The notes below the pieces were generated by a model. It was given only the letters and a program-made list of their open reading frames with translations, was not told where the DNA came from and ran no database searches. DNA of 64,000 nt from Lepidodermella squamata. Taxonomy: Eukaryota; Gastrotricha. The number at the start of each line of letters is the position of its first letter. Position 1 is the stretch's first letter. The translations under genes and the position numbers were made by a program. The DNA lies in contig JBLDXI010000009.1 of the NCBI GenBank assembly GCA_047495785.1, positions 248,001-312,000 of the forward strand, read 5' to 3'. Below, piece after piece: positions 1-12,350 of this stretch.

Positions 1-3000
1 CAACATTAATAAGGGGACAACATTCTGTACAGCCCTTAGCGCCAATTTTAATTTTTTTCATAAAAGTCTAATAGTTTCAGGGAAATTCAACTGAATGAAA
101 GCGTTGAGAAGCACAATAATAACGTGTCGACTTGGCAGACGAGCGCAACTCGCCACAAAGAGGCATTTCTTAATTTATGCCAAACGTGCTGACGACATTT
201 CGCACAGCGATGCCGCCTGCTGCTATATGAGCCTGCTGGTGTGCCGCTCTACACGTTAGGTTGAATGAATTACCTCGTGATGTATGCGAAATCATGGCTT
301 GCATATTTTCTGCTGGAAGGAATGAAATATTGCTGAGAGAATACCACAGAGCTGCGATTATTTTCTGCTTTTAACTATTTTGTAAAAGCAAATTTGAAGG
401 TCTCACGTGAAAATAGCCTGGTTTATAATAACACGTGGGTACAGGGTACATTAACGATGCGCTGTGGATTCGAATGTTCAATTTTTGTAAATGAATAAGA
501 GTACCTATCCTTTAATGCCTTAGTGCAGCCAATATTTATTCTTATTTCTTAGTCAGCAAAGAGCAGGTCAAACATGCAATCTGCACATTTCGCCAAGGCG
601 ACACTCGATAAACGATTAAACGAGCGCATTTTGAAAGCCCATCTCAATGCTATCAACTTGAACCGGCCGGAACCAGCTAGGTACTTTGAAGCTAGTATGA
701 CGATAGTGACCAATGTGACCAAGGATTAGAAGCTTATTTCGAATTCTGAAAGTCTCGAAGTCTCAAGCAATCCACCGTAAAAAGTGGATATTTGATTCTA
801 TTTCGTTAAGCTCCTCCTAAGGATAGCTGGATTAAGGTGTGAGAGCACCGCCGCCAAGCGAAATTTCAAAAAAAATCTGGAAAATTATTTGAAAAAAAAA
901 TCGGCGAAAATAGACCAGGCGCATATAAAATCATCACGTTAATTAGCCGAAGGCCGTGTCGATGCTAGCGAGCTACCATAATATCGAGCAAGCCATTGAA
1001 AACGAATTCGAATTTTCTTGATAGTTCTGGATAAAAGGTGATGCTATGCATTTTGAGGGAATAATTCAACAAATGTCCCTGCACTTACGGCTTACAGGTT
1101 TATCTGAACGTCCTTTATTCTTCCTACATTCTTCCTCCTACATACGCATGCGTTAAGTAGGTAAGATGGGTTGTTAAAAAACATACTTCGACTTTGAATT
1201 ATCTATATCCTTTTCTTAAACATCACATTTTGCGAATGCAAGAACGACTCTGTGATTGGTAAGCAGCTGAGAGATCGAACGAGGGAAAGAAGAAAGGACA
1301 TCGATGTCATGACTGCTGGGGAGATTACCGAACAGCATCGCATTTAGCATTATTGTAAAATCACAGCACAGAGAAATATTGGACAAGACGGCGTGGTAGC
1401 CCAGAGAGTTTAGACTTTCCTTTAGTGGGACATTTATCAGCGGTATACAACACTACTTGTGGCGCGAACGTAGCCGTGACAGCAGACGGGAGGACGTCGC
1501 GCACAGAAGCGCTAATGAGTGATTAAACCTAATAGGTAATATTAGTAAAACAAGGTGGCCTTGTTGTACGGCTGCTGTATCATATCATTGCCATATCAAC
1601 CTAGTCGCTGTCTTTGTCACTGCCGTTGGTCGGTCGGCACCGCCGTCGCAGGCGTATTAAAACAGTGTCGGTAGCAGAAAGCCGTCAAGTTTGCGCGCCA
1701 AGAGCCAGACAGCTGTCATGCATATAACGTATTATGGGATTCCGTCTCGTCGTGGTCTCATGCGACCCCAGTATTGCTCACAACAAGCGACCTCATTGCC
1801 TGTTTACATAAGCATGTTTCCACCTTGAGACGCTTTACGCCTTAAAGGTGAACACCCTTGGTTTACATCACCATCATCATATAGCGTGTTGATGAGCGAG
1901 AGCGAACAGGAGCGAACATTTCGTTACCATGTCATTTAGACTACGGAAGTGGGCTTCGTGGTGAAGGCAATAAAAATATACCGAAGAAGCTAATAAAAGA
2001 CTTATGGAAGCATGTGTTAATTCTATGTTTTTCCGCTGAAGAGAAGGACAAGAAAACCTTGTAGGTACGCAAGGTGGAAATCTGACATTTTTCTGTTTCT
2101 GTTTAAGTGAGGTTTTTCTCGAGCAATAGCAAAGCGTGGCAATATCCAAGTTCCGCAGTGGCACCGAATTTTCGTTAATTCTAACGCACATTCAATGCGA
2201 AAATGGGATAGGGAATCTCAACTTGAATTTTTCGAGTTCGCAAGTCGATTTTGTGTTATTTGACGAATAATATTCCTTCGAAAGCGAGGCCAGATCAAGC
2301 AGTGCAGTATGCTGACGAAATTTGTGCAAGTGAAGCCAATTTTGAAGTAAAAAAAGCAGAAATGTGACAGAAATGCGCTCTCTATAAAATATCCTTGAAT
2401 TGTCGAAATTTAGGGCCATTTAACAATTTATTTGTGTTGACATGACATGACAAAACATGATATCTGAGAAACTACAGCCAAGTGGACCAAGTCTTTTATG
2501 TACACGACGGAAAGCCGAAGACGTAGTAGAGATTTGCGATGGTCTCCTATTACGCCAAATTACCATTATAATACGACAATCACGGTGGCGCAGCAAATGC
2601 CGATCAGAGCAAAAAAAGGCCCCAACTAGTTTGGGTTAAGCTGATTTCTAAAAAGTTAGCCACTTCCTCGATATTCCCTCATTGCTAGGCATCCAGCTGG
2701 GCCCATTGAACCCAGGTGGTTTACTTTGGTTACTTCAAGCCTGTCGGGCGACATCTAATGATGACCATTAAGCTATACTATAGAAAACAATAACAAGCAT
2801 AACAATCATACAGCGTGTCGTGCAAATAGTCCTATGTCCAAAAAATTTGAACTCTGAAGATTTCATGCTAACCGTAATCTAGTTTCCACGCATAATCGAA
2901 ACCCGCCCAGTCAAACAACGCCAGGGGTCAAAAGTCCTATGTCTACTTTCGCGGTTTTGTTTTCCAGGCCATCATCATCATCACCAAGCGGATGAAAAGT

Positions 3001-6000
3001 CCAGCACGATTTATTCAGTGCGATATGCGAAGCCAAGTTTAAAATAAAAGCTCTATTGCTGACACTAAAAAAATCGAACCAATAATGCCTAAGAAAAGCG
3101 TAAAAAAAGTGCAAAAAAGTATAATTTTGAAAAAATCCCAAATCCCACTTACAGCAGTAACAGTCACAAAAGCAAAATCGGGCCTATGCTATGAACGTTA
3201 TGAACACCACAACAGAGAGAAAGAAAGAACAGTAACAAGAAAAATTGGGCTTATCACCTATGGTCCATCGCCTATGATCGCCCATGATCCCTCCCCGAGC
3301 AGAGAGCGTAAAAGAAGTCAAAGAAGAGTGAACGTTTGCCGAGACCACCAGCAAACAGTCGGTGTTATGATGATAAATTTACGTTGCCGTCTATGCGATA
3401 GATGCGAAATATCCCGTGATATACACGACTTGAGCCATGCGAAAAACATCATCACTCCGCTGCTGTTGAGTTCGTGCGCCTTCTTTGCCGCGCTCGCTTT
3501 GTTCTTTCTTTCGGCTTAGCTCCGCCGCCGTGTTTTGTGTCTCATAAATGCCCCGCTTTGTACATTGTACATCTACAATCACCGTGTGTTGTATATTTTG
3601 GCGTGCCGGCGGTTCCCGTGCTCGCTTCGGACACACATTATGATTCTCAGGCACACTAGATATAATACTGATAATAATATATTAAAAGTAAGAATCATCG
3701 TACGATACGCTGTGACATGGAAGCTATATTATATTGAGAAACATTCTGCCGGCCGAGCGCCGTTTGTGCAGCGCTAAAACCATGCGCCTGCGGCCTGCTT
3801 GCCAATACCTACCTACCTACCCAGCATATTATACATGTGTGGCACGACGACGACGGCTCAGATGCGCCGTGTTTGAGTGTACCATCTTATTATTATTATT
3901 ACTATTATTATAAAGGGCGGTGAGAACAGCTCAGCAGACTATCACCACGACTATTCAACACCGATTGTGTATTCAGTGACTTACCCTAAGGCTGGAGCGC
4001 AAATGGCCTTCGATCTGCAGTAAATACCTTACCCTCATCCTCATTGTCGTCGTCATATATGCTGCTCTGTAGGCCAGTTTGCGCTACGCTTTACCTTCGA
4101 CTTATCATTTTATTGTCATACTACTATATATATCATATAGTCTGCGACCAACGACATCGTTTTACGCTGCAGTAACGATATAATTACTATATTATTAATA
4201 CTTTCCATTTATTACTATTATTATTACCCTGTGCGTATTTGTAGGCGATGCTGGAAGTAGATTTTGCCAAATAATAATGTCAAGGATGACACAGAAAACG
4301 GCGAGCAAAGAGTTCTGATGCTGCTGCTGCTGCTGGAGAGAGGATCCTCAACATCATCATCATCATCGCGCGCCAGTTCGTAATTCTACATTACAGGTTG
4401 CTAAAAAAGCGACGGCACATCATCTTTCCTTGAATAAAAATCCATTCAAGCATTGTATGTACAATATAAGGGAATATTGCGCACATGAAATTATCAGTAT
4501 TATTATTAAATGCCTTACGTAGATGTACCTCATCGAGAGAAACGACCAAGTGTTTGACTGAGAACAAGGTTATGAAGAGGAAATGGCGCACACCAGCCGA
4601 CCGAAAGTCCGCGACCGAAACGCGTTAATTATCGCGCCACGCTTCGTTGACATTCTTTTTTCTCGTGTCCATGCATAATATTTCTATAATATTACCTGTT
4701 TTCTTCCATTCTCCTTCTACCATCGCTTCTTTCATATTAATTTCTTTTATTCTTTCCTCTATTCTTCCACAAAATAATATACTCTATATTATAATCTTCC
4801 AGGTTTCATACCTATATTCCGAATTAATAATAATGTGAGTGCGATTGAAATAACAAAGGAAGGGAAGAAATGATTATAATAATATGACTTGCAGCATCAG
4901 CATCAAATTTTTGACTGCTCTTTCACTGTTGGACAATAAAATAGGACGTTCATGATCTAGCAGAATCGAAGGCGAAGCTGCGAAATATTGGCAAAATCAT
5001 GAGTATGCTGCTGGTTATGCCGGATGCCGGTTCTTCATTGTTGTTCAATGGTGGCAGATATGACACTGAAAATCGGTGGTTTCTTCTCATCATGAATTTT
5101 ATTCCGCATTTTTCGGCATTATATGACACAAATAGGTAACATTTTTGCAATTTCGATGGTCATTACGAATAGCAGGTCCTTATAGGCAAACCTTTCCTTC
5201 GAGTGTCATACTTTTTATATCAATTATTAATGTGAATAAGGGCGCAGTTCAATTGCTTTCTCTCGAAAATATATATATTTATATGTGTGTACATTCGTTT
5301 TTTATGCCGTAGTTTTACCAGCACGATGAGGGCGTCGGACTGTTCTTTCACAAGCGATTATATAATTACATACAGCTCATCAGCTGGCAATTACTACTTG
5401 CGGTGCTCCTGATTCGCAGTAATTAATGATTAGGTTCAAAGATAAATAAGGAGACAATGCAGAGACTATCTCTGTTAATATATTTACAGCAAAAGAAATT
5501 TACATTATTTAATAATATAGTTAAGAACTAAGATAAATTTCATCGACAAGAAGGAAACACCGAAAAGCCAGCACTAACGCAAGTCGCCATTGATGAAGAT
5601 GCGATGGCGAGACTAACAAAACTTGAGGCCAAACATCACCATATAGATATATCTTCGGCATGCAAACCCAGCGTAGTTTCACACGTGGATTCAACGACTA
5701 CACAACGGAGAAATCCAGGAAATCTTCCAAGTAAGAAAAGACATAGGAACTGTACATCCCATACGCGCTTCTTTAGTTAGCCAGAACAAAAAAAGACAAA
5801 TTAAAGATAATATAGTATAAGGCCAAAAAGCCACAAAGAGATTTCGACAGTCCACCGGAAACACACGCACACATCAAGTGATTATTATTCACGAGATAAT
5901 TTGTCAAAAGTAATCACGCCCGTATCTCAGATCAATTGGAAGGCTGCCGCATGAGGCAAGCAGCTCTCATAATGGAAATGTCATACATAACTCGTGTGTG
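1..6000. other. intergenic, no gene recognised
   Basis: I see no convincing coding exon here. Open frames are short and low in complexity. The longest, at 3085-3519 (+), is lysine/serine-rich with no domain I know. Simple repeats are present: TTA/ATT runs near 3885-3915 and 4195-4225, CTG near 4318-4335, and ATC near 2967 and 4352. The last few hundred bases probably hold the 3' UTR of the 4E-T gene, which lies to the right on the minus strand. Confidence 0.6.
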
Positions 6001-9000
6001 TCAATGGTAGCCTGCAGACGATGATTGCGCCTTATTGGCATTCGCGGCACCACGCAGCAAGTCCGCGACTGAAAACTGGTGAGCGGTTTCTACAACACGG
6101 TGGCTTTGCTCCTGTAACCGATTGCCGCCAGATGTCGTCGCGGCCACGGCGGCAGCGACACCGGCGGTCCGATTGCTACCAGAGGCCGATTGCTGATGAA
6201 GTGGGGGGTAAGACATATAGTTATTATTGGAAGCGTTCGTCTTGAAAGGACGCTCTAGATCTTCAGCAGTCCACATTTTTCCGGATGGAGCGGCGACTAA
6301 AATTTACGAAAAGAAGGCATAGACAACCCTAATTGACTGTGAAGCTTCAACTTGCCTTGTGTCGGCGGGTTACCATTGCCATTAGCGCTGGCGTTGGCAG
6401 TTACACTCGAATAGGAAATCGTTGACTGATGTTGGTCGGCTGACTGAGGTTTGCCAGGGCCAGAGCGACCAGCATTCAATGTTGCCCTGTTGCCTGCTGG
6501 AGCAGGCGCCTTGCCAGACGAGACCGTTGTTTCGGGTGGTGAATTTATAGCATTAGGATTTTTCATCATGACCTGCGTAATGATTATTCAAAACAGTGTA
6601 AAATACACAAAACCGTGTGCCGCAAAAACCTGAGTAGGGATGAATGACGCGTTCAATTTCGAGGAAGCTGAAGTCATCGGCTGAGCTGGGGGAGATGGTA
6701 TACGCGACCGCGGTGGGCTGTCAACATGATGTTGGCGGGGCTGCTGCTGTTGTTGTTGCTGCTGCTGCTGAACCGATTGCTGCGGGTGAATTTGCTGATT
6801 GTTGGTGGTATTGGTGGCTGGGACCTGTGATAAAAACAGCTTATTGTGCAAACCGTTACGGCGAGGCCGATAAATTTTACCATTCCTTGGTTGATTCCAT
6901 GAGCAGGCATATTGCTGCCAGGGTAAGGAACTCCAGGGATAAAACCGGGCTGACCTGGTGCTTGGTTGGCGGCGAATGATAGTGGGTTCATGCCCATTCG
7001 GCTGGCCATCAGAGCAGTTGCAGCTGCCGCAGCAGCAGCAGCAACGTTCGCGTTGCTGAAGGCCGGCGGTACGCTGCTGGAAGGACCGCCGGCGCTCGAC
7101 CCTCCACTTACTGGACCGGGAGAGGCCGATTTCGCGCCACCTTGTTGCTGTTGTTGTTGCTGCTGTTGAAAGTGCGACAACGCAGCAGCCATCAAACTGG
7201 CAGCCGCTTGAGGATTCAGTGGCGGCATATTGGGAAAGGCTCCCGGTGGAGGCATCGGGAATGGAGGCCGCATCGGCGCAGAGGAGCCATTATTAGAGCC
7301 ACTTGATCCGGCAGAGTTGGCTTGAGGAAGTCTAGCCGCAGCAGCCGCCTGTGTCATTTTAGGATATTTAAAATAAAAACTAAGGACATTACGGCACAAA
7401 CTAACCTGCTGTAAAAGCTGGGGATAGTATAGAAGCGGTGAAGAAGCAGCGGCAGCAGCTGCCGCAGCAAGCGCTGGTGGGAAACCTGGCGGGAGTGGTG
7501 GTAGGCCGGCTGGAAGCTGCGGCTGGCCACTGTTAGAGCTACCGTTAGATGGACCCGATCCAGGCTGCTGCTGTTGCTGCTGATGGTGTTGAAGAAGGCT
7601 GGCAAATAACAATTTTTGTTGCTGAAGAGCCGCTGCGGCGGAAGCCGAATTGCCACCGTTGGCTGCAGCAAATGCACTCATCATGGCTTGCTGCGCAGCC
7701 GCCAGCTGCATTTGTAGGGCAGCGGCGCTAAGGCCACTTCCGTGAGCCTGCTGAGGCTGATTAGCCGACGACGATGACGATTGAGACTGTGCTGGTTCTT
7801 CATGCTTGTGATGCGTTGGTGCAGCCTGATGGCTACTCGGCGCATTATCGTAGAATGATCTTTGCTGGACAGGAGCGTTTTGGCGCTGGCCGTGATGTGA
7901 GTGTTCTGACTCCGAAGGCTTTTCTTGATGTTTACCAGCCGCTTGTCGTTTCATCAACAAACGGCGCTCCAGATCTTCAACGCTCATTGTCTGGCTGGAC
8001 TGCGGTGAGTTACGACCTGGTTGGACTGAAGGTGCATGAGGAACGTGTTGAGCAGGCAGAGCAGCGCTAGCGCCATTGGATGCCGAAAACTTAGCAAAGA
8101 GTTCATTGGGATTTAGCCCGCGGGGAACCGGGGATCCTGCACCACTGATTTCAGCTGCGTTCATCGATCGCAAAACTGACGGGTCGTTCATAACTGCCGA
8201 TGGGCGATTTTGATGAGGATGAGCTGTGCCGCGTTCAGCTGAATGAGCGTTTTCCAACCAATCTAACAAGGCAATGAGTCATGAATATAAAAACATGAGG
8301 AGCTAGCCGATTACCTTTCAGATTGAGACCTGTTCCTTGATTTCCATGCTGGTTTGAAGCCAAGTTCCTATCTGAAGATTTTGCCATATCATCGTGAAAT
8401 TCAGCCGACGCGTTGTCTGGCATTGCATCTTTCCATACGCTCCAGAGCTTACTGCCAGCAAGTTCAACGGCTATAAGGAATGGTTTGAATTAAATCAGAA
8501 AAAAGGGAAGACTGTCATATACTTACAAGCTTCCGTTGCATTATTTGAGCCACGAGCATTGGATTCGCCCATAGCAGACGCCAAATCGTTCTACCGGAAA
8601 ATTTAACATGTCTGAGCGCGAAATTACCAAATGATTACCTGCAGGGTTGACCATAATAAATATGTGAAATCTGCTTGCTGGCTAGCCGGACGCTCTTTCT
8701 CTTGGGAGCTTGCCTCCCACCCGCCAGATTTGGACGCGGCGTCCGCAGTTTGGTTACCAGGAGTGCCTATTTTCAAATTTTCGGCATCAGGTTCTGAATG
8801 ATCAGTATGTATTCGATCATACGCGCTCGAAATAAATTAGAAGTACTATAAAATACCTTGGTATCTCTTTTCATGCACGTTTTGTCTGTCATCTTCGTAG
8901 TTTTCATCGCCCAAGCTTTCTGCCGGTGATGAAGAGCGGCTGCTGGAGGGCAATTCACCACCCAACTCCATCATCATAAATGGATCTGATGGACCTTCCG

Positions 9001-9995
9001 TAAACCATTCAGGAACAGCATCTCCTGTAGACTGGGTATGTCTCCGGTTTCCGTAGCCTCCGCCTCGATTTCCGAAGCCTCCTCCATATCCTTGACGCAT
9101 GCCCTGTTGATTGAAGAGTGGAGGGGGGAATCTGTTGTTGCTATGCGAATGGCCCTCCAATTCATCCGGGCCACGGTTGCCCATCAGCCCTCTACCTCTG
9201 CCAAAAGATGGCCGATTTTGCCGAAAATCCTGCAATTCTCTTGGGGGCCTGATCATGTCAAAATGGAAAATGAAATTGAGCGCAACAAGTTGCAACTTGT
9301 ATTTACTTGTAAGTGCTAGCGTAGCCTTGACCGAAATCAGCCCTGGGAGCTCCACGCATGGCACCTTGATTTTGAGGTAGACTAGTGCCCATTGGTCGGC
9401 TGCCAGGTGTGAAAAAACCTGGCTGCCTGTTGCCTGGAGCGACAGGAATGTTGTTGCTGGCGTTACCAGTGGTGGTCTGGATTTTCGCCGGAGGATTTAA
9501 ACCCGCCGGGATTTGAGAGCTCCCAGAGGATTCTGTTTTCGGTTGATTGCTAACACCGCAACCTCGAGTCCAAGACTGGCGCTGTTGGGGTTGCAATGAC
9601 GCATCGTCTTTCGATAACACATGATTGTCTTTGATGTCTATGATTGAAATTAACTTAGCTTCAAATGGCAATAAAGCAAGAATGGTCATTACTTCTTTCT
9701 GGTTTAATTGAGCCTAGCTGATCTGGATCAAATTGCTGTTTCCTGCACAGAACAAAATTTTTCGTTCGTTAATCAGTATCTTAGAAGAACATACGCGTTG
9801 TATAATTCAGCTTGTTGAAATCTGCCGATTATTTCGGGAGGAATACCTCTAGCAGCCTCTGAGTCTTTCAAAGTCCGCATAAACGGCTGAAATTAACATG
9901 AATTAAATTAAATCAGTTGATACCATGATACGACTTACACTCGAGTAACGAGTGACAGAAACTGGCTGGCCCTGGAACTTAGCCGATGAAGACAT
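6001..9995 (-). CDS. EIF4ENIF1: eIF4E transporter (4E-T / EIF4ENIF1-like)
   Basis: 4E-T is a nucleocytoplasmic P-body protein that binds eIF4E and promotes translational repression and mRNA decay. The model has 13 exons: 9995-9939, 9886-9795, 9742-9693, 9637-9307, 9248-8857, 8793-8639, 8590-8527, 8470-8315, 8262-7406, 7348-6881, 6824-6609, 6572-6356 and 6296-6001. They sum to 1117 codons including the stop. The N terminus carries RYSSPFM followed by FDPDQL, which lines up with RYTKEELL and WDPEKW of human 4E-T. Next come QRQSWTRGCGV (human QRRSFGGGCHV), then PEWFTEGPSDP (human PEWFSAGPTSQ), and far downstream SRIPSP (human PRIPSP). The C-terminal half is rich in Gln, Ala and Pro. The consensus Leu of the eIF4E-binding motif is Met here. 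The intron at 6355-6297 uses GC-AG borders. The family call rests on motif order recalled from the human protein. Confidence 0.8.
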
Positions 9996-12350
9996 TTGCG
10001 AATTAAATTACTGACATGAACAATTCTAGAGGAAAATGACAATCGCAACAATTTCATGGAGAGCTATGCATCACTGCAATTTTGACCAGCTCACTTCTCG
10101 CTCAATTCTCTCCAGCCGTTTATGAGGCTTATGAAGTGAGGCGAACCCAACGTCACACATGGTACATTAGTCAAAATAATGACAGCTTCAACTTTAACAT
10201 TAACATTAACATTAACATGGTTTATTGGTGAGGTCTATTTCTTTAAATGAATTATCAGTATTTCAAAGAGACAAAATATGTGAGCATGTTCTTGGACTAG
10301 TTTTAAGACAACAGCATAGGACGCTAAGAGCTAGGAGCTGCTGAAAAGCTGAATAGCTGTAAAGACTTAAATCTACGACGTTCTAGTGGTTCAAGTCCGA
10401 GAAAAGAGCATTTCTGGTTGAGTTCACATCTTGCAAATAAACAACGAGTAAAATAAGATTTGACTTTTCAAGGAGATTGGCATCTTTTAATTCCCTCGGG
10501 TGCCAAACAGAGGAAGCAAATTCTAGAATTACTCTGAAGTACTCCACTTTTCTTTGAAAGGGAACTATTCTAATGTGCCAATCTATCGCTGACCTCTTTG
10601 GGAGCAGGGGAATACACATGTTCTTATTTCCCTCATTCCAATTATTTTTATAGTGAAGCATTGTTATGGCGATGATTTGCGGCGACGGGGAAGCTGCTAA
10701 CCATCAATGAACTGAATTTTGTTGAAATTCATAATGTTTCATTCGGTTGACTAAAGTACGCGCTGCGATCCTGGCAAACCTGAATTGTATTAGACGCACA
10801 CTAATGAAGTCTGTCATACTTTTTAATGTGATTTTAAGCAAGAAGCAAACACTAGAATAAATGATAAAAACCGGGATGATGAGTATGTTGCAAGATTGGT
10901 AAGTTCACATCCACAACGTCTTTCTGTGAATATTTTCTATTAACATTTGTGCGCGGGGTTGAAAGGTTCGCCCATGCACAATGCACAACCAATAGGTTCT
11001 TCAAATGAAACATAACTTTGGCTTAAAAAATGTGCTTATACTGAATCCATTATTCCGGATCGACGAAGCATAGATGTGTTGATGATTATGATTATGATGA
11101 AGATTGTAGCATTTGCACCCTCCGTGAGAAATTGGCCATAATTAGAAGTTCATTCAATGGAAGGGAATTCGCGCGATTTCTGTTAGAGTTAAGTATCAGT
11201 AACCAATCAAAACTTATCATTAATTCGACAAGTGGACAAGTGGCAACTTTTCATGTAACCTTCCAAAGGTTACATTGAATGGATATATAAACCCATTCGC
11301 CAGTTTCCCGACGATAAGCTTGGGCTTCTCAAGGTTTAGAACCTGAGTCGCGGCGGTGGCGATGTTTCACGAGAGTGGTCAAGTTAACAGTTACTAAGTG
11401 AAAAGTGAATAAATATCAAACGAAAAGAGGAATCGATTCAGCTTTTTGCAATTACCTTTTGCAATTGAGATCGATTTCTCGATGTCTTCGACGGAAAAGT
11501 GTCACTCATCTCACATCGCTCTGCTCACGTTTCCCGAGGCGTAATTTCTCATAGGTAATTCCTGCAATTCCACTTTTTCGTCAGCCTAATAGGGTCTAGA
11601 CACTTCTACAGAAAGGAGATGCAGAAGAGTTTTTAAAGGGACTGAGCTTGAATTTCCCCCTTCTTCCTTCAGTTCATTGCTGCTTCAGACAAAGTGATTT
11701 TGGAGATGGATATCGACGCTGCGTTACAAAACTTCGTTGTTTTAAATTTTCGAGATGATTTGTTTTCGAACCTTATAAAATCCTGCTACTTCAACATCCG
11801 CTCTAAGAATATTTATTTTTCTGATTTCCACACGGGAAACAATGATTACAAATTAAAAAAAAATCGGGAAATATTTTTAGTGCGGTGGCTTGACAGTCAG
11901 TTGATCAAACGCGACTTGAAAGAGCCTCGACACCTCGGCGGTCCGACCAGTTCACTGCTGTTAAGCTGATGATGAGTAGCTCGGCGCCTCGACGCTCGAA
12001 TTGTAGCATTAAAAAAACTTGACTGCTGGCTAAAGCCTATATGCGAAGCCATTTGCCAGCCGCGAGAGTTTAAAACTGAGTCGCGAATCGCTTGTGTAAG
12101 CTGGAAAGTTGCAGCTAGAAGCTTTCTTTTATTTTGTGGTTCCTTATTCCTTTATTCGCTTACCTAATTCCCTAGTTTCCTTCATGATTCGAGACCCGCA
12201 TTTTGCTACCATTTTAAGCTTCGTAATACATGTGCGAAATATAATTGTTTTCGTTGCTTACGACTTCTAGTTTTTATGCGAATAATATGACGTTTGATCT
12301 TTCAAGAAGATAAAATTGGGAATTACATGATCGACGATCATTGCTAAGCA
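9996..12350. other. intergenic between divergent 4E-T and OSBP
   Basis: This is the 5' flank of two head-to-head genes. I see no convincing exon. An open frame at 11694-11969 (+) has no recognisable domain. A short AACATT hexamer tract lies near 10193-10216. A TATA-like TATATAAA sits near 11283, but nothing ties it to a transcript. Confidence 0.5.
10193..10216. repeat. AACATT hexanucleotide tandem tract
   Basis: About four tandem copies of a TTAACA-type hexamer can be read directly. The tract is short and looks like a simple microsatellite. Confidence 0.8.

Noticed and set aside
3085-3519. 144-codon ATG frame on the plus strand
   Set aside because: It is Lys/Ser-rich with irregular composition, has no domain or splice support, and lies in AT-rich intergenic DNA.
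6966-7169. Open frame ending in a run of cysteines on the plus strand
   Set aside because: It is the antisense of a Gln-coding run in 4E-T exon 10.
10384-10400. tRNA B-box-like GGTTCAAGTCC
   Set aside because: No A box at the right distance and no cloverleaf pairing could be found around it.
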